This document shows positions 8,812 to 16,776 of a DNA stretch of 64,000 bases, piece by piece. Position 1 is the first letter of the stretch; every line of letters begins with the position of its first letter. The notes beneath the pieces are model-generated. The model was not told where the DNA came from and searched no databases. It was given only the letters and a program-made list of their open reading frames with translations. The translations under genes were made by a program, and so were the position numbers. Source of the stretch: Rhizobium viscosum (GTDB taxonomy: Bacteria > Pseudomonadota > Alphaproteobacteria > Rhizobiales > Rhizobiaceae); NCBI RefSeq assembly GCF_014873945.1, contig NZ_JADBEC010000002.1, forward strand, positions 682,001 to 746,000, in the 5' to 3' direction.

Positions 8812-9726
8812 TCAGCGTGCGAATGCCTCGAACGGATTGACTTCGGTGAGTTGCCGGACCGTGTCCTGGCTTACGCCCGCGATTTTGAGGGATGGCAGAA
8901 GGCTCTCGACAAGGTGCGTGTAGGGTCTCGGGGTTCCCCCACCGGGCTGCGCCGGATCATACCAGCCGAGGTCGTGGCTTATGAGCAACTGCCCGCCCAG
9001 CCCGTTTTCAAGGGCGCGCATCACCATTGCGACCAGTTCCTCGTCGGGAGCTCTTCCGACATGGTCGTATTCGATCCACGCGCCGCGTTCCACCAGTGCC
9101 CGGTGAAGCCCGAAGTCCCTTTCCTCCTGAGTGTGAATGGATATGAAGCGCTCCGGCCCGCAGCCCTCTGACTGAAGAATGTCCAACTGATCCATTACAA
9201 CCCGTCCCCGGATCGTATGCGAGCCGATTACCGCATTGGTCCGCACGGATGCTCTTGCGGCTGCGCGGAGGATACGGGTTTCGAGGGGCGTAATCCCATC
9301 GTCGCCAGCGCTGAGCTTGATCCATCCCGCCAGTACACCGGTGCCCTCCATTCCTTCGGTGAGCTCGCTTACCATCCATTGTTCGAGATCATGCTCGCTA
9401 GCCTCGGCTATCCAAGCGGGTACCCACGGTTCGCGATAGTTGCCGGTCGGGACGACGATCGGAAAGTCGGCTGCCTTCGACACGGCGAGATCGATGTCAG
9501 CACGTCTTCCGACACCACCCGTCGTGCACTCGACGAGCAGCGTAACGCCTTGTCTTTTGATCGCCTCAATCTGTGGGACCATCAGTGCGACAACGTCGTC
9601 TATCTCCGCCTCGGCATAGCCGGGCTGGTCAGGCGTTCTAAGATCGACGAACACATGCTCGTGCGGGAGGATCATCCCGACTTCGTCGCGACGCTTTGGT
9701 CCCAGTGTCGTGTAAATCTGCTTCAT
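8812..9726 (-). CDS. Phosphotriesterase-family metal-dependent hydrolase
   Basis: A 304-residue TIM-barrel amidohydrolase-superfamily enzyme of the PTE/PHP group. Metal ligands are visible as the HxH in LPHEHVFVD near the N-terminus, Lys in GWIKLSAG, His in IGSHT and ISIHTQEE, and Asp in ISHDLGW. Such enzymes hydrolyse phosphotriesters, lactones or phosphorylated sugar lactones. The start was set at the ATG at 9726 because of the strong GGGAGGGGAG sequence upstream and because the typical N-terminus follows directly; the frame is open for a further 37 codons without family similarity. No linked transporter is present. The substrate is unknown; lactonase is the commonest activity in soil relatives. 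Confidence 0.88.
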   Translation of the reverse strand: MKQIYTTLGPKRRDEVGMILPHEHVFVDLRTPDQPGYAEAEIDDVVALMVPQIEAIKRQGVTLLVECTTGGVGRRADIDLAVSKAADFPIVVPTGNYREPWVPAWIAEASEHDLEQWMVSELTEGMEGTGVLAGWIKLSAGDDGITPLETRILRAAARASVRTNAVIGSHTIRGRVVMDQLDILQSEGCGPERFISIHTQEERDFGLHRALVERGAWIEYDHVGRAPDEELVAMVMRALENGLGGQLLISHDLGWYDPAQPGGGTPRPYTHLVESLLPSLKIAGVSQDTVRQLTEVNPFEAFAR

Positions 9727-10033
9727 CGTTGACGGCTCCCCTCCCGCAATTTGTCGAATGACAGAACTTTGAATGCATCTGACCCATCTGGTCCACACAA
9801 TAGTAGGGTCCGTCGTCGGCAAGACATTCGACGACATCGCACAACACCATCGGTATTATCCGCAGTATCTGCAGAACAGCCGCTGGTCCGCGTCTTGAGC
9901 ATGCAATCTCCCTTGCATCCGCACAGCCGTGGTCCTGTACGATTTTGTCTCTTGCCGGTGGCCACCCGGCAAGAGACCTTCCTGATACAACAGTGGATGG
10001 CGGGGCCGATCACGCCGCCACCCGTGTTTTCCT
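9727..10033. other. Intergenic with an inverted repeat and a hairpin
   Basis: The region upstream of the phosphotriesterase-like gene and downstream of the ABC exporter. It contains ATGCAA-N6-TTGCAT at 9901-9918, a possible operator, and a long perfect hairpin at 9947-9977 listed separately. No small gene is supported. Confidence 0.45.
9947..9977. terminator. Strong hairpin after the ABC exporter gene
   Basis: Perfect 12-bp arms GTCTCTTGCCGG and CCGGCAAGAGAC with a 7-base loop, 57 bases beyond the exporter's stop codon on the minus strand. There is no U-run on either side, so it may be an RNA-stabilising or processing element, or a weak or Rho-assisted terminator rather than a classic intrinsic one. 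Confidence 0.5.
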
Positions 10034-11824
10034 TCAGGCCACCAGACCCTTGGTCAGCTCCAGCGCCTGCCGCTCGAACAACCGGCGATAGATGCCTTCA
10101 TTGAGCCGGATCAGCGCCTGGTGGTCGCCCTCTTCGACAATCTTTCCTTTGTCGAAGACCAGCAGCCGATCCAGCGCCCGCACAGTGGACAGCCGGTGCG
10201 CGATGACAAGCGTCGTGCGGCCAACCATCAGGCGTTCCATCGCCTGCTGGATCTGCACTTCGCTCTCGCTGTCGAGGCTCGATGTCGCCTCGTCGAGGAT
10301 GAGCACCGGCGTATCGGCCAGGAAGGCGCGGGCAATAGCGACACGCTGCCGCTCGCCGCCCGACAGCTTGACGCCGCGTTCCCCCACCATGGTTTCATAG
10401 CCCTTGGGAAGCTCCATGATGAAGTCGTGGGCACTGGCCTGTTTCGCCGCCTGCTCGATCTCACGCCGCGAGGCATTCGGCCTGCCATAAGCGATGTTTT
10501 CCGCCAGCGTGCGGTGGAACAGGATGGGCTCCTGCTGCACGATGGCGATCTGGCCGCGCAGGCTTGCTTGCCTGACGCGCGCGATATCCTGCCCATCGAT
10601 GCGGATCGAGCCGGCGTTCACGTCATAGAGGCGCTGGATGAGCTTGACGAAGGTTGTCTTGCCCGAGCCCGAATGCCCCACCAGCCCCACGCGCTGGCCC
10701 GGCTTGATGGTGACCGAGAATTCCTCGTAGAGCGGGTTGGGATGAGCGCCATACTGGAAGGTGACGCGATCGAAGACGATCTCGCCCCTATCAATCATTA
10801 TGGGCGTGGCGTTCGGCCTATCCTCGATACCGAGCGGCGTCCTGTCGAGCAGCACGAGTTCTTCCATGTCGTTGACGGCCCGCTGCAGATTGCGGATGTC
10901 CTGGCCGACATCGCGCAGATGGCCCTGCAGGACGAAGAACATCGCCAGCACGAAGGTGATGTCGCCAGGCGTCGCCAGCCCCTGCCGCCACATGATGAGG
11001 CCCGTCCCCAGGATGCCCGCCTGCATGGAAACCATCAGGAAGCCCTGGATCGTGCCGCTCAGGTTGCCGCGCTTCCATGTCCGCCGCGTGCGGCTGTCCC
11101 ATCTGGCCAGCACATGGCCCAGCCGCGTTTCCTCGCGGCTCTCGGCTCCGAAGGCCTTGACCACCGAATTGCAGCTGATCGCATCCGCCAGCGCGCCGCC
11201 GAGCTTGGTGTCCCAGGCATTGGCAAGTTGTGCCGCCGGCGATACGAAGCCCATGGAAAGCGCTACCGTCACGCCGATATAGACGAGCGAACCCACACTC
11301 ACGATCAGACCCATGATCGGCCAGTAGCTGCCCAGCACGATGCTGGCGCCGACCAGCATGACGATGGACGGCAGCAGGGCGACCAGCAGCAGGTCGTTGA
11401 GCGAATCGAGCGCCCACATGCCGCGGGTAATCTTGCGCACCGTCGAACCGGCAAAGCTGTTGGCGTGCCAGTCGGTCGAAAACCGCTGCACCTTGTGGAA
11501 ACCGTTATTGACCACATCCGCCATGGTGCGCAGCGTCAGCCGGACGATGCCGTTGAAGATGAACCAGCGCAGCGCGACGCTGGTCAAGCCCAGAGCCACG
11601 ACGATGACGAAGGCGCGCAAAGCGCCGTCGGCCGCATTGCCGCCGGCGATGGCATCGACGATCTGGCCTGAAAACACCGGCACCATCACTTCGGCCAGTG
11701 TGCTTAGGATTACCAGCACAATGATGCCGCCGACCAACAAAGGCCGATGGGTCCAATGATGAAAAACAAAGCCGAGCACGTGGCGATAGGCATCGGCGCG
11801 AAAATCGAGCTTCTTGCGAGTCAT
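10034..11824 (-). CDS. ABC exporter, fused permease and ATPase (ABCB/MsbA type)
   Basis: A 596-residue half-transporter working as a homodimer in the inner membrane. About six transmembrane helices occupy residues 25-310. The nucleotide-binding domain follows with Walker A GHSGSGKTTFVK, signature LSGGERQR and Walker B VLILDEATSSLD, and a switch His in VIAHRLSTV. Relatives export lipids, glucans, peptides or drugs; it does not have the N-terminus I expect of the cyclic glucan exporter NdvA. It is divergent from the MipA-like gene, with a 500-base gap that carries a possible 16-codon leader peptide. The ATG at 11824 has no good ribosome site. Confidence 0.9.
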   Translation of the reverse strand: MTRKKLDFRADAYRHVLGFVFHHWTHRPLLVGGIIVLVILSTLAEVMVPVFSGQIVDAIAGGNAADGALRAFVIVVALGLTSVALRWFIFNGIVRLTLRTMADVVNNGFHKVQRFSTDWHANSFAGSTVRKITRGMWALDSLNDLLLVALLPSIVMLVGASIVLGSYWPIMGLIVSVGSLVYIGVTVALSMGFVSPAAQLANAWDTKLGGALADAISCNSVVKAFGAESREETRLGHVLARWDSRTRRTWKRGNLSGTIQGFLMVSMQAGILGTGLIMWRQGLATPGDITFVLAMFFVLQGHLRDVGQDIRNLQRAVNDMEELVLLDRTPLGIEDRPNATPIMIDRGEIVFDRVTFQYGAHPNPLYEEFSVTIKPGQRVGLVGHSGSGKTTFVKLIQRLYDVNAGSIRIDGQDIARVRQASLRGQIAIVQQEPILFHRTLAENIAYGRPNASRREIEQAAKQASAHDFIMELPKGYETMVGERGVKLSGGERQRVAIARAFLADTPVLILDEATSSLDSESEVQIQQAMERLMVGRTTLVIAHRLSTVRALDRLLVFDKGKIVEEGDHQALIRLNEGIYRRLFERQALELTKGLVA

Positions 11825-12387
11825 TTTAACCAGCCCGGCCCGTGTCTTGGTAACCGGTCCTCAAAATCGAGAGCTAAAAGGCACAGCCCGTGCGGGAGAC
11901 GAAATGATCCCGTCAGATCAATCGGGCTATGAAGGGAGATAAACCGCGTGTCGCGCGCTCGAGGCGGGCCACGAATGGAAATGACCTAGTGTCGGGACAT
12001 TCCACGCAGGAAGGTTTCGATGATTGCTGGTCTCATGCAACGCCTCCCTTATGTTCGATCTGGAGCGGTAAGCGTTTTGTACCGAACCAATTCGCCATTG
12101 CCAACCGGTTTTTACAACCTTATCGAAAGTGATGCGAAAAGGACACGATTTCGCAACTTGCAGCTTTGCATTTGATCATGCCGGCCCCGAGCCTCCAGCC
12201 CTTTGAGAGGGCAACAAAGCATTCTTCTCCGCTGATCGATGAATCACGATAGTTGTGCAGTGATCGCGACCTCGGCATCCCCATCGAACAGGTGACCTAT
12301 TGACTAGACTCGCCTTGCCAGCCATTTTTCGGCTGCATCATGGCGCCTTGGGGGCGATGCTTTATCCGGAGAGCAATCTCGTTGAGA
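11825..12387. other. Divergent intergenic region (ABC exporter / MipA)
   Basis: The 563 bases between divergent genes. On the minus strand there is a candidate leader peptide (11986-12036) followed by possible hairpins. One pairs AGCCCG with CGGGCT across about 35 bases. An overlapping short stem, GCAC-GGGCT-GTGC, is followed by CTTTT. No other coding sequence is supported. Confidence 0.4.
11986..12036 (-). CDS. Candidate 16-residue leader peptide upstream of the ABC exporter
   Basis: The sequence AAGGGAGG, about 6 bases before an ATG, opens a 16-codon frame (MRPAIIETFLRGMSRH) ending at TAG, 161 bases before the exporter ATG. The very strong ribosome site on such a short frame, in a gap with alternative hairpins, resembles an attenuation or uORF leader. 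There are no runs of a single amino acid. Function is inference only. Confidence 0.3.
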   Translation of the reverse strand: MRPAIIETFLRGMSRH

Positions 12388-13215
12388 ATGAGAGCCAAGA
12401 GGCTTACGCTTTTTTCTGTCGCCTTGGGGGTGCTGTTGACCGCGTCGCTGGCGGGTGCCGCCGATAGCGGAGACGCGCCCAACCACCCCGATTCCGGCAC
12501 CTGGATCGTGACATTGGGTGCAAGTGTCGAGTACGGCCCGAAATTTCCGGGTTCGAAGCATGATGGCTTCAGCGCCTTGCCCTCTTTCGATATCAGGCGT
12601 TTCGACGAACCGGATGAGCACAGCGCGCCGGACGACAATATCGATTATGGCCTTATCGACTTCGGCGGCTTCGAAGCGGGCCCGGTGGTCGGCTTGCGCG
12701 ACAGCCGTTCGCAATCCGATGATGACCGGTTGAAAGGCATCCATTCGGTGGATTGGGACATCGATGCCGGTGTTTTTGCACAATATTGGGCGATTCCGAA
12801 CCAGCTTCGATTCCGCTCCGAAATCCGGCAGGCCGTATCGAACGGCAGTGGTCTCGTCGTCGATATCAGCGCCGATTGGTTCCAGCCCCTCGGCGACAGA
12901 TGGCTGCTCTCTGCAGGGCCACGCGCTTCGTTCGGCAATGGCGCCTATATGCGGAAGTATTTCGGAATTTCGTCGAGCGAAGCGTTGCAGAACGGCGCCC
13001 TCTCCGCCTTCGATGCAAAGGGCGGCTTAAAGTCGATCGGCTTTACGGTTTCCGCCGCCTATGATGTGACCCCAACGTGGACGCTGCAGGTCTATGATCG
13101 CTTCGATCGTCTGACCGGAGACGCGGCCGACAGCCCGATCACATCGAAGCTCGGCAGCGAGAACCAGAATGTGATCGGCATCTCGCTCACCAAGGCCTTC
13201 AGCGTCAGCTTCTGA
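12388..13215 (+). CDS. MipA/OmpV-family outer-membrane protein
   Basis: A 275-residue beta-barrel protein of the MltA-interacting protein family. The start at 12388 gives a signal peptide (MRAKRLTLFSVALGVLLTAS, cleavage near AGAA). The mature part has alternating amphipathic strands, begins GTWIVTLGASVEYGPKFPGS and ends in Phe (KAFSVSF), the usual barrel insertion signal. An upstream in-frame start at 12340 would bury the signal peptide. It converges on the ten-gene operon ending at 13234, with only 18 bases between stops. Members occur in envelope-stress and antimicrobial-peptide regulons; a link to the neighbouring two-component operon is plausible but not shown. Confidence 0.85.
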   Translation: MRAKRLTLFSVALGVLLTASLAGAADSGDAPNHPDSGTWIVTLGASVEYGPKFPGSKHDGFSALPSFDIRRFDEPDEHSAPDDNIDYGLIDFGGFEAGPVVGLRDSRSQSDDDRLKGIHSVDWDIDAGVFAQYWAIPNQLRFRSEIRQAVSNGSGLVVDISADWFQPLGDRWLLSAGPRASFGNGAYMRKYFGISSSEALQNGALSAFDAKGGLKSIGFTVSAAYDVTPTWTLQVYDRFDRLTGDAADSPITSKLGSENQNVIGISLTKAFSVSF

Positions 13216-13233
13216 AATCCGCAATTCAAACAC

Positions 13234-13599
13234 TCAGCCGGCCGGCCTCGATGCCGTTGCGATCAACCAGACACCGACCAAGATCAGAAGGCTGCCCGCA
13301 AGCCGAAGTAACGGCAATGGCTCGCCAAAGGCAGCCCAGGCAACGCCCATGATGAGGACATAGCTGATGGCCGAGAGCGGGAAGGCCTTGCTGAGATCGA
13401 GTTCGGAGAGCACGCTCATCCAGATGGCAAAGCAGACAATCTCTGCGACAATCGCCGCCAGGAACCAGTGTGACGACAGAATATCGACCAGCCAGGCTCC
13501 GCCGGCCTTGTCCGCATCGACGGCGCTCTGCTTCAGCAATATCTGTTGCGCCGTGTTCAGAAGCGGCACCAACAGCCAGATCGGGCGTATCGTTCTCAC
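13234..13599 (-). CDS. SMR/EamA-type four-helix membrane protein (ArnE/F-like subunit A)
   Basis: A 121-residue small drug/metabolite transporter-superfamily protein with four hydrophobic helices, ending LLRLAGSLLILVGVWLIA. Its size and the PLSAISYVLIMGVAWAAFGEPL segment resemble ArnE/ArnF, which together flip undecaprenyl-phosphate-aminoarabinose across the inner membrane. It is the last gene of the operon, its ATG overlapping the preceding stop by 4 bases. A second family member is at 16426-16776, so the two could form an antiparallel heterodimer. Inferred role: moving a lipid-linked or lipid product made by the operon to the periplasmic face. Confidence 0.82.
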   Translation of the reverse strand: MRTIRPIWLLVPLLNTAQQILLKQSAVDADKAGGAWLVDILSSHWFLAAIVAEIVCFAIWMSVLSELDLSKAFPLSAISYVLIMGVAWAAFGEPLPLLRLAGSLLILVGVWLIATASRPAG

Positions 13600-14768
13600 C
13601 CTTGCACCTCACCATCATCGCCTGCGGCAAAAAGCGGTGAGATCGTCTTGAGGACGAATTGCAGCAGTGGATTGGAATGGCGAAAATACATCGCATTTGC
13701 CGTCAAGCGGCTTCCAAGCCGAATCTTGTTGCGATAGTAGGCCTGCCCGCTCTGATAGCGGCCCATGCCGTGGCTCAGACAATATTCGATATTGGCGCAC
13801 CAACTGAGATAATAGAGATTGTAGGACCTGCCCTTCTGACCATCCATGCAGAAGAACTTGTCGATCAACCTGTCCTCGTCGTGGATCAGCAGATTGGCAG
13901 CAAGCAGTTCACCGCCCACAAAATACATTGCGCAGAAAGATCGGCCCGGCATGCCCTTCAGCACCCCGTCGAAATAGGCCGGGGTCAGCTCTTCAAACTG
14001 TAGTCCGCTCCGCTCGCGCGTCTCACGATAGAGCTGCATGACGCGCGGCAAGAGATCGCCGAATTCCGTGCGGTATTCGACGCGAACCTCTTGCCGGCTC
14101 CGCAGCTTCCGACGCATATCCTTGCGGGTCGCCGTAGACAGGGTGGCAAAATAGGCGTCGATCGTACCGAACCCGATGTCCATCCATGCTGTCGGCAGTC
14201 CGCCGGTTTCGGCGTAACCTCTCGCCGACAAGACCAGTTCGATGCCCGACGGAATGGGGTAGGGCAGATCCTTCAACGCCGTCAGCGAGCAGCCTTCCAT
14301 GCGCGCATGCGCCTCGAAAGCGTCGAGGAGTTCGGCAAAGAGCTTTGGCCGGCGGGCTTGCGCGATATCAGGATGAAAGCCGATGGAGGCAGTCTCCGTG
14401 CAGGGCGAGCCAAGACAAGCAAGACGGAGCGTCAGGAACCCGCTGAAGATGCGGCGGATGCCTTCCACCGTTCTGCGGAAACGGCCAGCTGCCAGCGTCG
14501 TCTCAAGGGCATAACGGCAAAGGAATGCCGGCATGGCGGCAACAATCTCGTCGTCTTCGCACACGACCGCATAACGCCACTCAAAACCGTCGATACCGGC
14601 TTCTTCAACCGCGAGCAGATAGTCATAGGTCTCGACCTCACCGGGGAAGCAGGCGTCCCAGGCATCGCGGTCGAGCATGCGAATGCTCGGAACGATCACG
14701 GCCACGGATGTCGTATCGCTTGAGACCTGCGCTTCAGGTAGCTGAACTTTAAGCGCTTGCTGCTGCAT
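13596..14768 (-). CDS. FemAB/BioF2-like GNAT acyl- or aminoacyltransferase
   Basis: A 390-residue protein matching the GNAT fold class represented by Acetyltransf_6/FemAB-like proteins. The C-terminal half contains MQLYRETRERSGLQFEELTPAYFDGVLKG, LLAANLLIHDEDRLIDKFFCMDG and a terminal IEYCLSHGMGRYQSGQAYYRNKIRLGSRL segment. No signal peptide or membrane span is visible, so it is cytoplasmic. It overlaps the upstream hydrolase by 20 bases and the downstream SMR gene by 4, which implies tight co-translation. In this cluster it could N-acylate or aminoacylate the amine made by the aminotransferase; that is inference. Confidence 0.8.
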   Translation of the reverse strand: MQQQALKVQLPEAQVSSDTTSVAVIVPSIRMLDRDAWDACFPGEVETYDYLLAVEEAGIDGFEWRYAVVCEDDEIVAAMPAFLCRYALETTLAAGRFRRTVEGIRRIFSGFLTLRLACLGSPCTETASIGFHPDIAQARRPKLFAELLDAFEAHARMEGCSLTALKDLPYPIPSGIELVLSARGYAETGGLPTAWMDIGFGTIDAYFATLSTATRKDMRRKLRSRQEVRVEYRTEFGDLLPRVMQLYRETRERSGLQFEELTPAYFDGVLKGMPGRSFCAMYFVGGELLAANLLIHDEDRLIDKFFCMDGQKGRSYNLYYLSWCANIEYCLSHGMGRYQSGQAYYRNKIRLGSRLTANAMYFRHSNPLLQFVLKTISPLFAAGDDGEVQG

Positions 14769-15564
14769 ATTCTGCCTCGAAGAATTCCGCCGTCATGTCA
14801 GCAACACGCCTGTGCTGCCGATCGAGATGGATCATGTGATAGCTGTCGTCGAGCCAGCGCAGTTCCCGGCGCCCGCCAATGTGCGATGCGATATACCGGG
14901 CGTGCGAGGGGCCACTGAGATCGTCTTCGCGCGAATGGAGGATCAAGGTCGGTGTCCTGATCTCGGGAAGCCGGGCTTTCAACGTCCGGCCAAGCTCATG
15001 CATTTCGATCAGGCCGCGCCCCGGAAAGGTTTCGAGCATGCCTTCGCCCGTCATGCCGGCCACCATGCGGCGCATGCGCTCGTCCTTGATGCCGAGGGAC
15101 GTCGTCTCCCGAAAATTCAGCCGGTCGATGAATGGGATAAGCGAGATCCAGCGAATGTGCGGTGAAAACAGCGAATAATAGCGCGGTACGTCCCATCCAT
15201 CGTAGTGGAAACAGGGCGAATAGACAGCGACCGCGCGGATCGACAGGGGATTACGATCGGCTGCCATCATCGCCAGCTTGCCGCCAACGCAAATTCCGGC
15301 GGCAAAGACCGTGTCGCTGCGCTCGTTGAGCCAGCCAGCTGCGGCTTCGACGCTGTCGAGCCAGTCCTCCCAGCGCGAGCGGCGGAGCGTCGCTTCGTTT
15401 TCGCCGTGGCCGGCCAGCAGGGGAGCATAGACGCTGAAGCCGCGGCGATGGAATTGCCTTGCCACAAGCCGCATTTCTGCCGGCGCTCCCGTCAGCCCAT
15501 GAACAAGGATGACGCCCTTGCCGTTCGTGCCCTCGAGAAAGAAAGAGAGACTGTCAGCCGGCAT
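14749..15564 (-). CDS. Alpha/beta hydrolase with a Cys nucleophile
   Basis: A 271-residue hydrolase of the carboxylesterase/monoacylglycerol-lipase type: oxyanion motif HGLTGAPAEM, lid-side segment GHGENEAT, acid in HSREDDLSG and His in DSYHMIHLD. The nucleophile elbow reads AGICVGGK, so the position normally filled by Ser holds Cys92, as in dienelactone hydrolase. It is cytoplasmic, with no signal peptide. It overlaps the desaturase upstream by 11 bases. The linkage suggests an acyl or thioester transfer or hydrolysis step on a lipid intermediate. Whether the Cys is catalytic cannot be settled from sequence. Confidence 0.85.
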   Translation of the reverse strand: MPADSLSFFLEGTNGKGVILVHGLTGAPAEMRLVARQFHRRGFSVYAPLLAGHGENEATLRRSRWEDWLDSVEAAAGWLNERSDTVFAAGICVGGKLAMMAADRNPLSIRAVAVYSPCFHYDGWDVPRYYSLFSPHIRWISLIPFIDRLNFRETTSLGIKDERMRRMVAGMTGEGMLETFPGRGLIEMHELGRTLKARLPEIRTPTLILHSREDDLSGPSHARYIASHIGGRRELRWLDDSYHMIHLDRQHRRVADMTAEFFEAEYAAASA

Positions 15565-16429
15565 GCGGGAATTCTCCCTGCTGGCGGTTTTCCTTCGCCA
15601 TGAAACCCAGCGCGTGGCAGGTGCTGATCACATGCGTGCCCGCCGCCTCCTGCTCCTGCTTGATCTGCTCATGAAAGGTACTGAGCTTCGTCCAGTGCAT
15701 CTTAGGGCGGTAGTGATGCTCGGCGTGATAGCCGTTACCGAACCAGAGCCAGTTGTAGAAGCCATTATGGCTGCTGACGCCCCAGGCGATTGGAACATCG
15801 GGGTCGCCGTTCAGATGCTCATAATAGCCGTTGAGAGAGGACAGGCAGTTACCCAAATAATAAAACGGCAGGAAAAAGAATGTCGCTCTCCAGTCATAGA
15901 CGAGAGCGAGGAAGACGAAGGCGAAGAACGATACGAGTTCAATGCGCCCCCATCTCGCATCGAACGGCCTTTTTTTCGCAATCGCCTGATGGATGTCGCC
16001 GAGATCATCGCGGAAGAAGCTGAGAAACGTGTAGGAGAAGACGTTCTCCGGCTCGCCGTTCTTGCCGTGCTTGTAGATCGACAGTAGGTCGACCGTCTCG
16101 CCGTTTTCATTGGGACGGTCGCTGTTGCCGGAATGATGGCGCATATGCACCCAGTGATAATAGACCTGCGAAAAGCCGATCGTTACGGATTCTAGCAGGC
16201 TGAATGCATAGTTCATCCACTTTGGCTTGAAATACGGCGTGTGGATGAAGTTGTGCGAGATGCTGTTGATGTTCCACGATATCGACACGGCATCGACCGC
16301 GCCGAGCACAGCCGACAGCCAGAGTGGCCGGCTTGAGAAGCCGGCAATCAGATAGATGTTGAATGCCAGATGCGCTGTTGCGGCAAGCACCGGCATGATA
16401 TCCCATTTCGTGTGCGCGAAGATTTTCAT
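15554..16429 (-). CDS. Membrane fatty acid desaturase/hydroxylase
   Basis: A 291-residue integral-membrane di-iron enzyme. All three histidine boxes are present: HNFIH (HX3H), HMRHH (HX2HH) and HAEHH (HX2HH), separated by hydrophobic helices. It introduces a double bond or hydroxyl into an acyl or sphingoid-like chain using O2. The start is the ATG at 16429, overlapping the stop of the upstream SMR gene (ATGA); the open frame extends further but is unlike the family. Its presence in the middle of this operon is the main reason to think the product is a lipid. Chain position and substrate are unknown. Confidence 0.9.
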   Translation of the reverse strand: MKIFAHTKWDIMPVLAATAHLAFNIYLIAGFSSRPLWLSAVLGAVDAVSISWNINSISHNFIHTPYFKPKWMNYAFSLLESVTIGFSQVYYHWVHMRHHSGNSDRPNENGETVDLLSIYKHGKNGEPENVFSYTFLSFFRDDLGDIHQAIAKKRPFDARWGRIELVSFFAFVFLALVYDWRATFFFLPFYYLGNCLSSLNGYYEHLNGDPDVPIAWGVSSHNGFYNWLWFGNGYHAEHHYRPKMHWTKLSTFHEQIKQEQEAAGTHVISTCHALGFMAKENRQQGEFPHAG

Positions 16430-16776
16430 AGTCCCGTCGCTCCGACACAGACCACGCCGGCCGTCACCAGGACGATGCCGAGAGCGTGGCGAAGGTTGAT
16501 GGTTTCCTTGAAGATGGCGGCGCCTGCAAAACCGATCGCCGCATAGCTCAGCGCCATCAGCGGAAAGGCCACCGACAACGCCACCTGTTCCAGCACGCGC
16601 GTCCACATCACCAGTTCGACCGCCCAGAACACGATCCCGAGCCAGATGACCGGTTTCTGCAGGGTTTCGAGCAGCGCGCTTGCAGCGCCGTGCTTGAAGC
16701 ACAACTCACGCCCGGTTTCGGCAAGAACGCAAAAGGCAATGATGGCGAACGTCCATGCTGTCAGTCCCGTCGTCAT
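16426..16776 (-). CDS. SMR/EamA-type four-helix membrane protein (ArnE/F-like subunit B)
   Basis: A 116-residue four-helix protein (FAIIAFCVLAETGRELCFKHG, then LSVAFPLMALSYAAIGFAGAAIF and a final helix LGIVLVTAGVVCVGATGL). It is a diverged partner of the gene at 13234-13599, and paired small SMR-like proteins are the hallmark of ArnE/ArnF flippases. The start at 16776 overlaps the stop of the ureohydrolase-like gene by 4 bases and its own stop overlaps the desaturase start by 4. Likely inner-membrane transport or flipping of the cluster product. Confidence 0.82.
   Translation of the reverse strand: MTTGLTAWTFAIIAFCVLAETGRELCFKHGAASALLETLQKPVIWLGIVFWAVELVMWTRVLEQVALSVAFPLMALSYAAIGFAGAAIFKETINLRHALGIVLVTAGVVCVGATGL

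Noticed and set aside
10121..11671. 516-codon plus-strand frame inside the ABC exporter
   Set aside because: Antisense of a clear ABC exporter with all ATPase motifs; no ribosome site and a low-complexity product.
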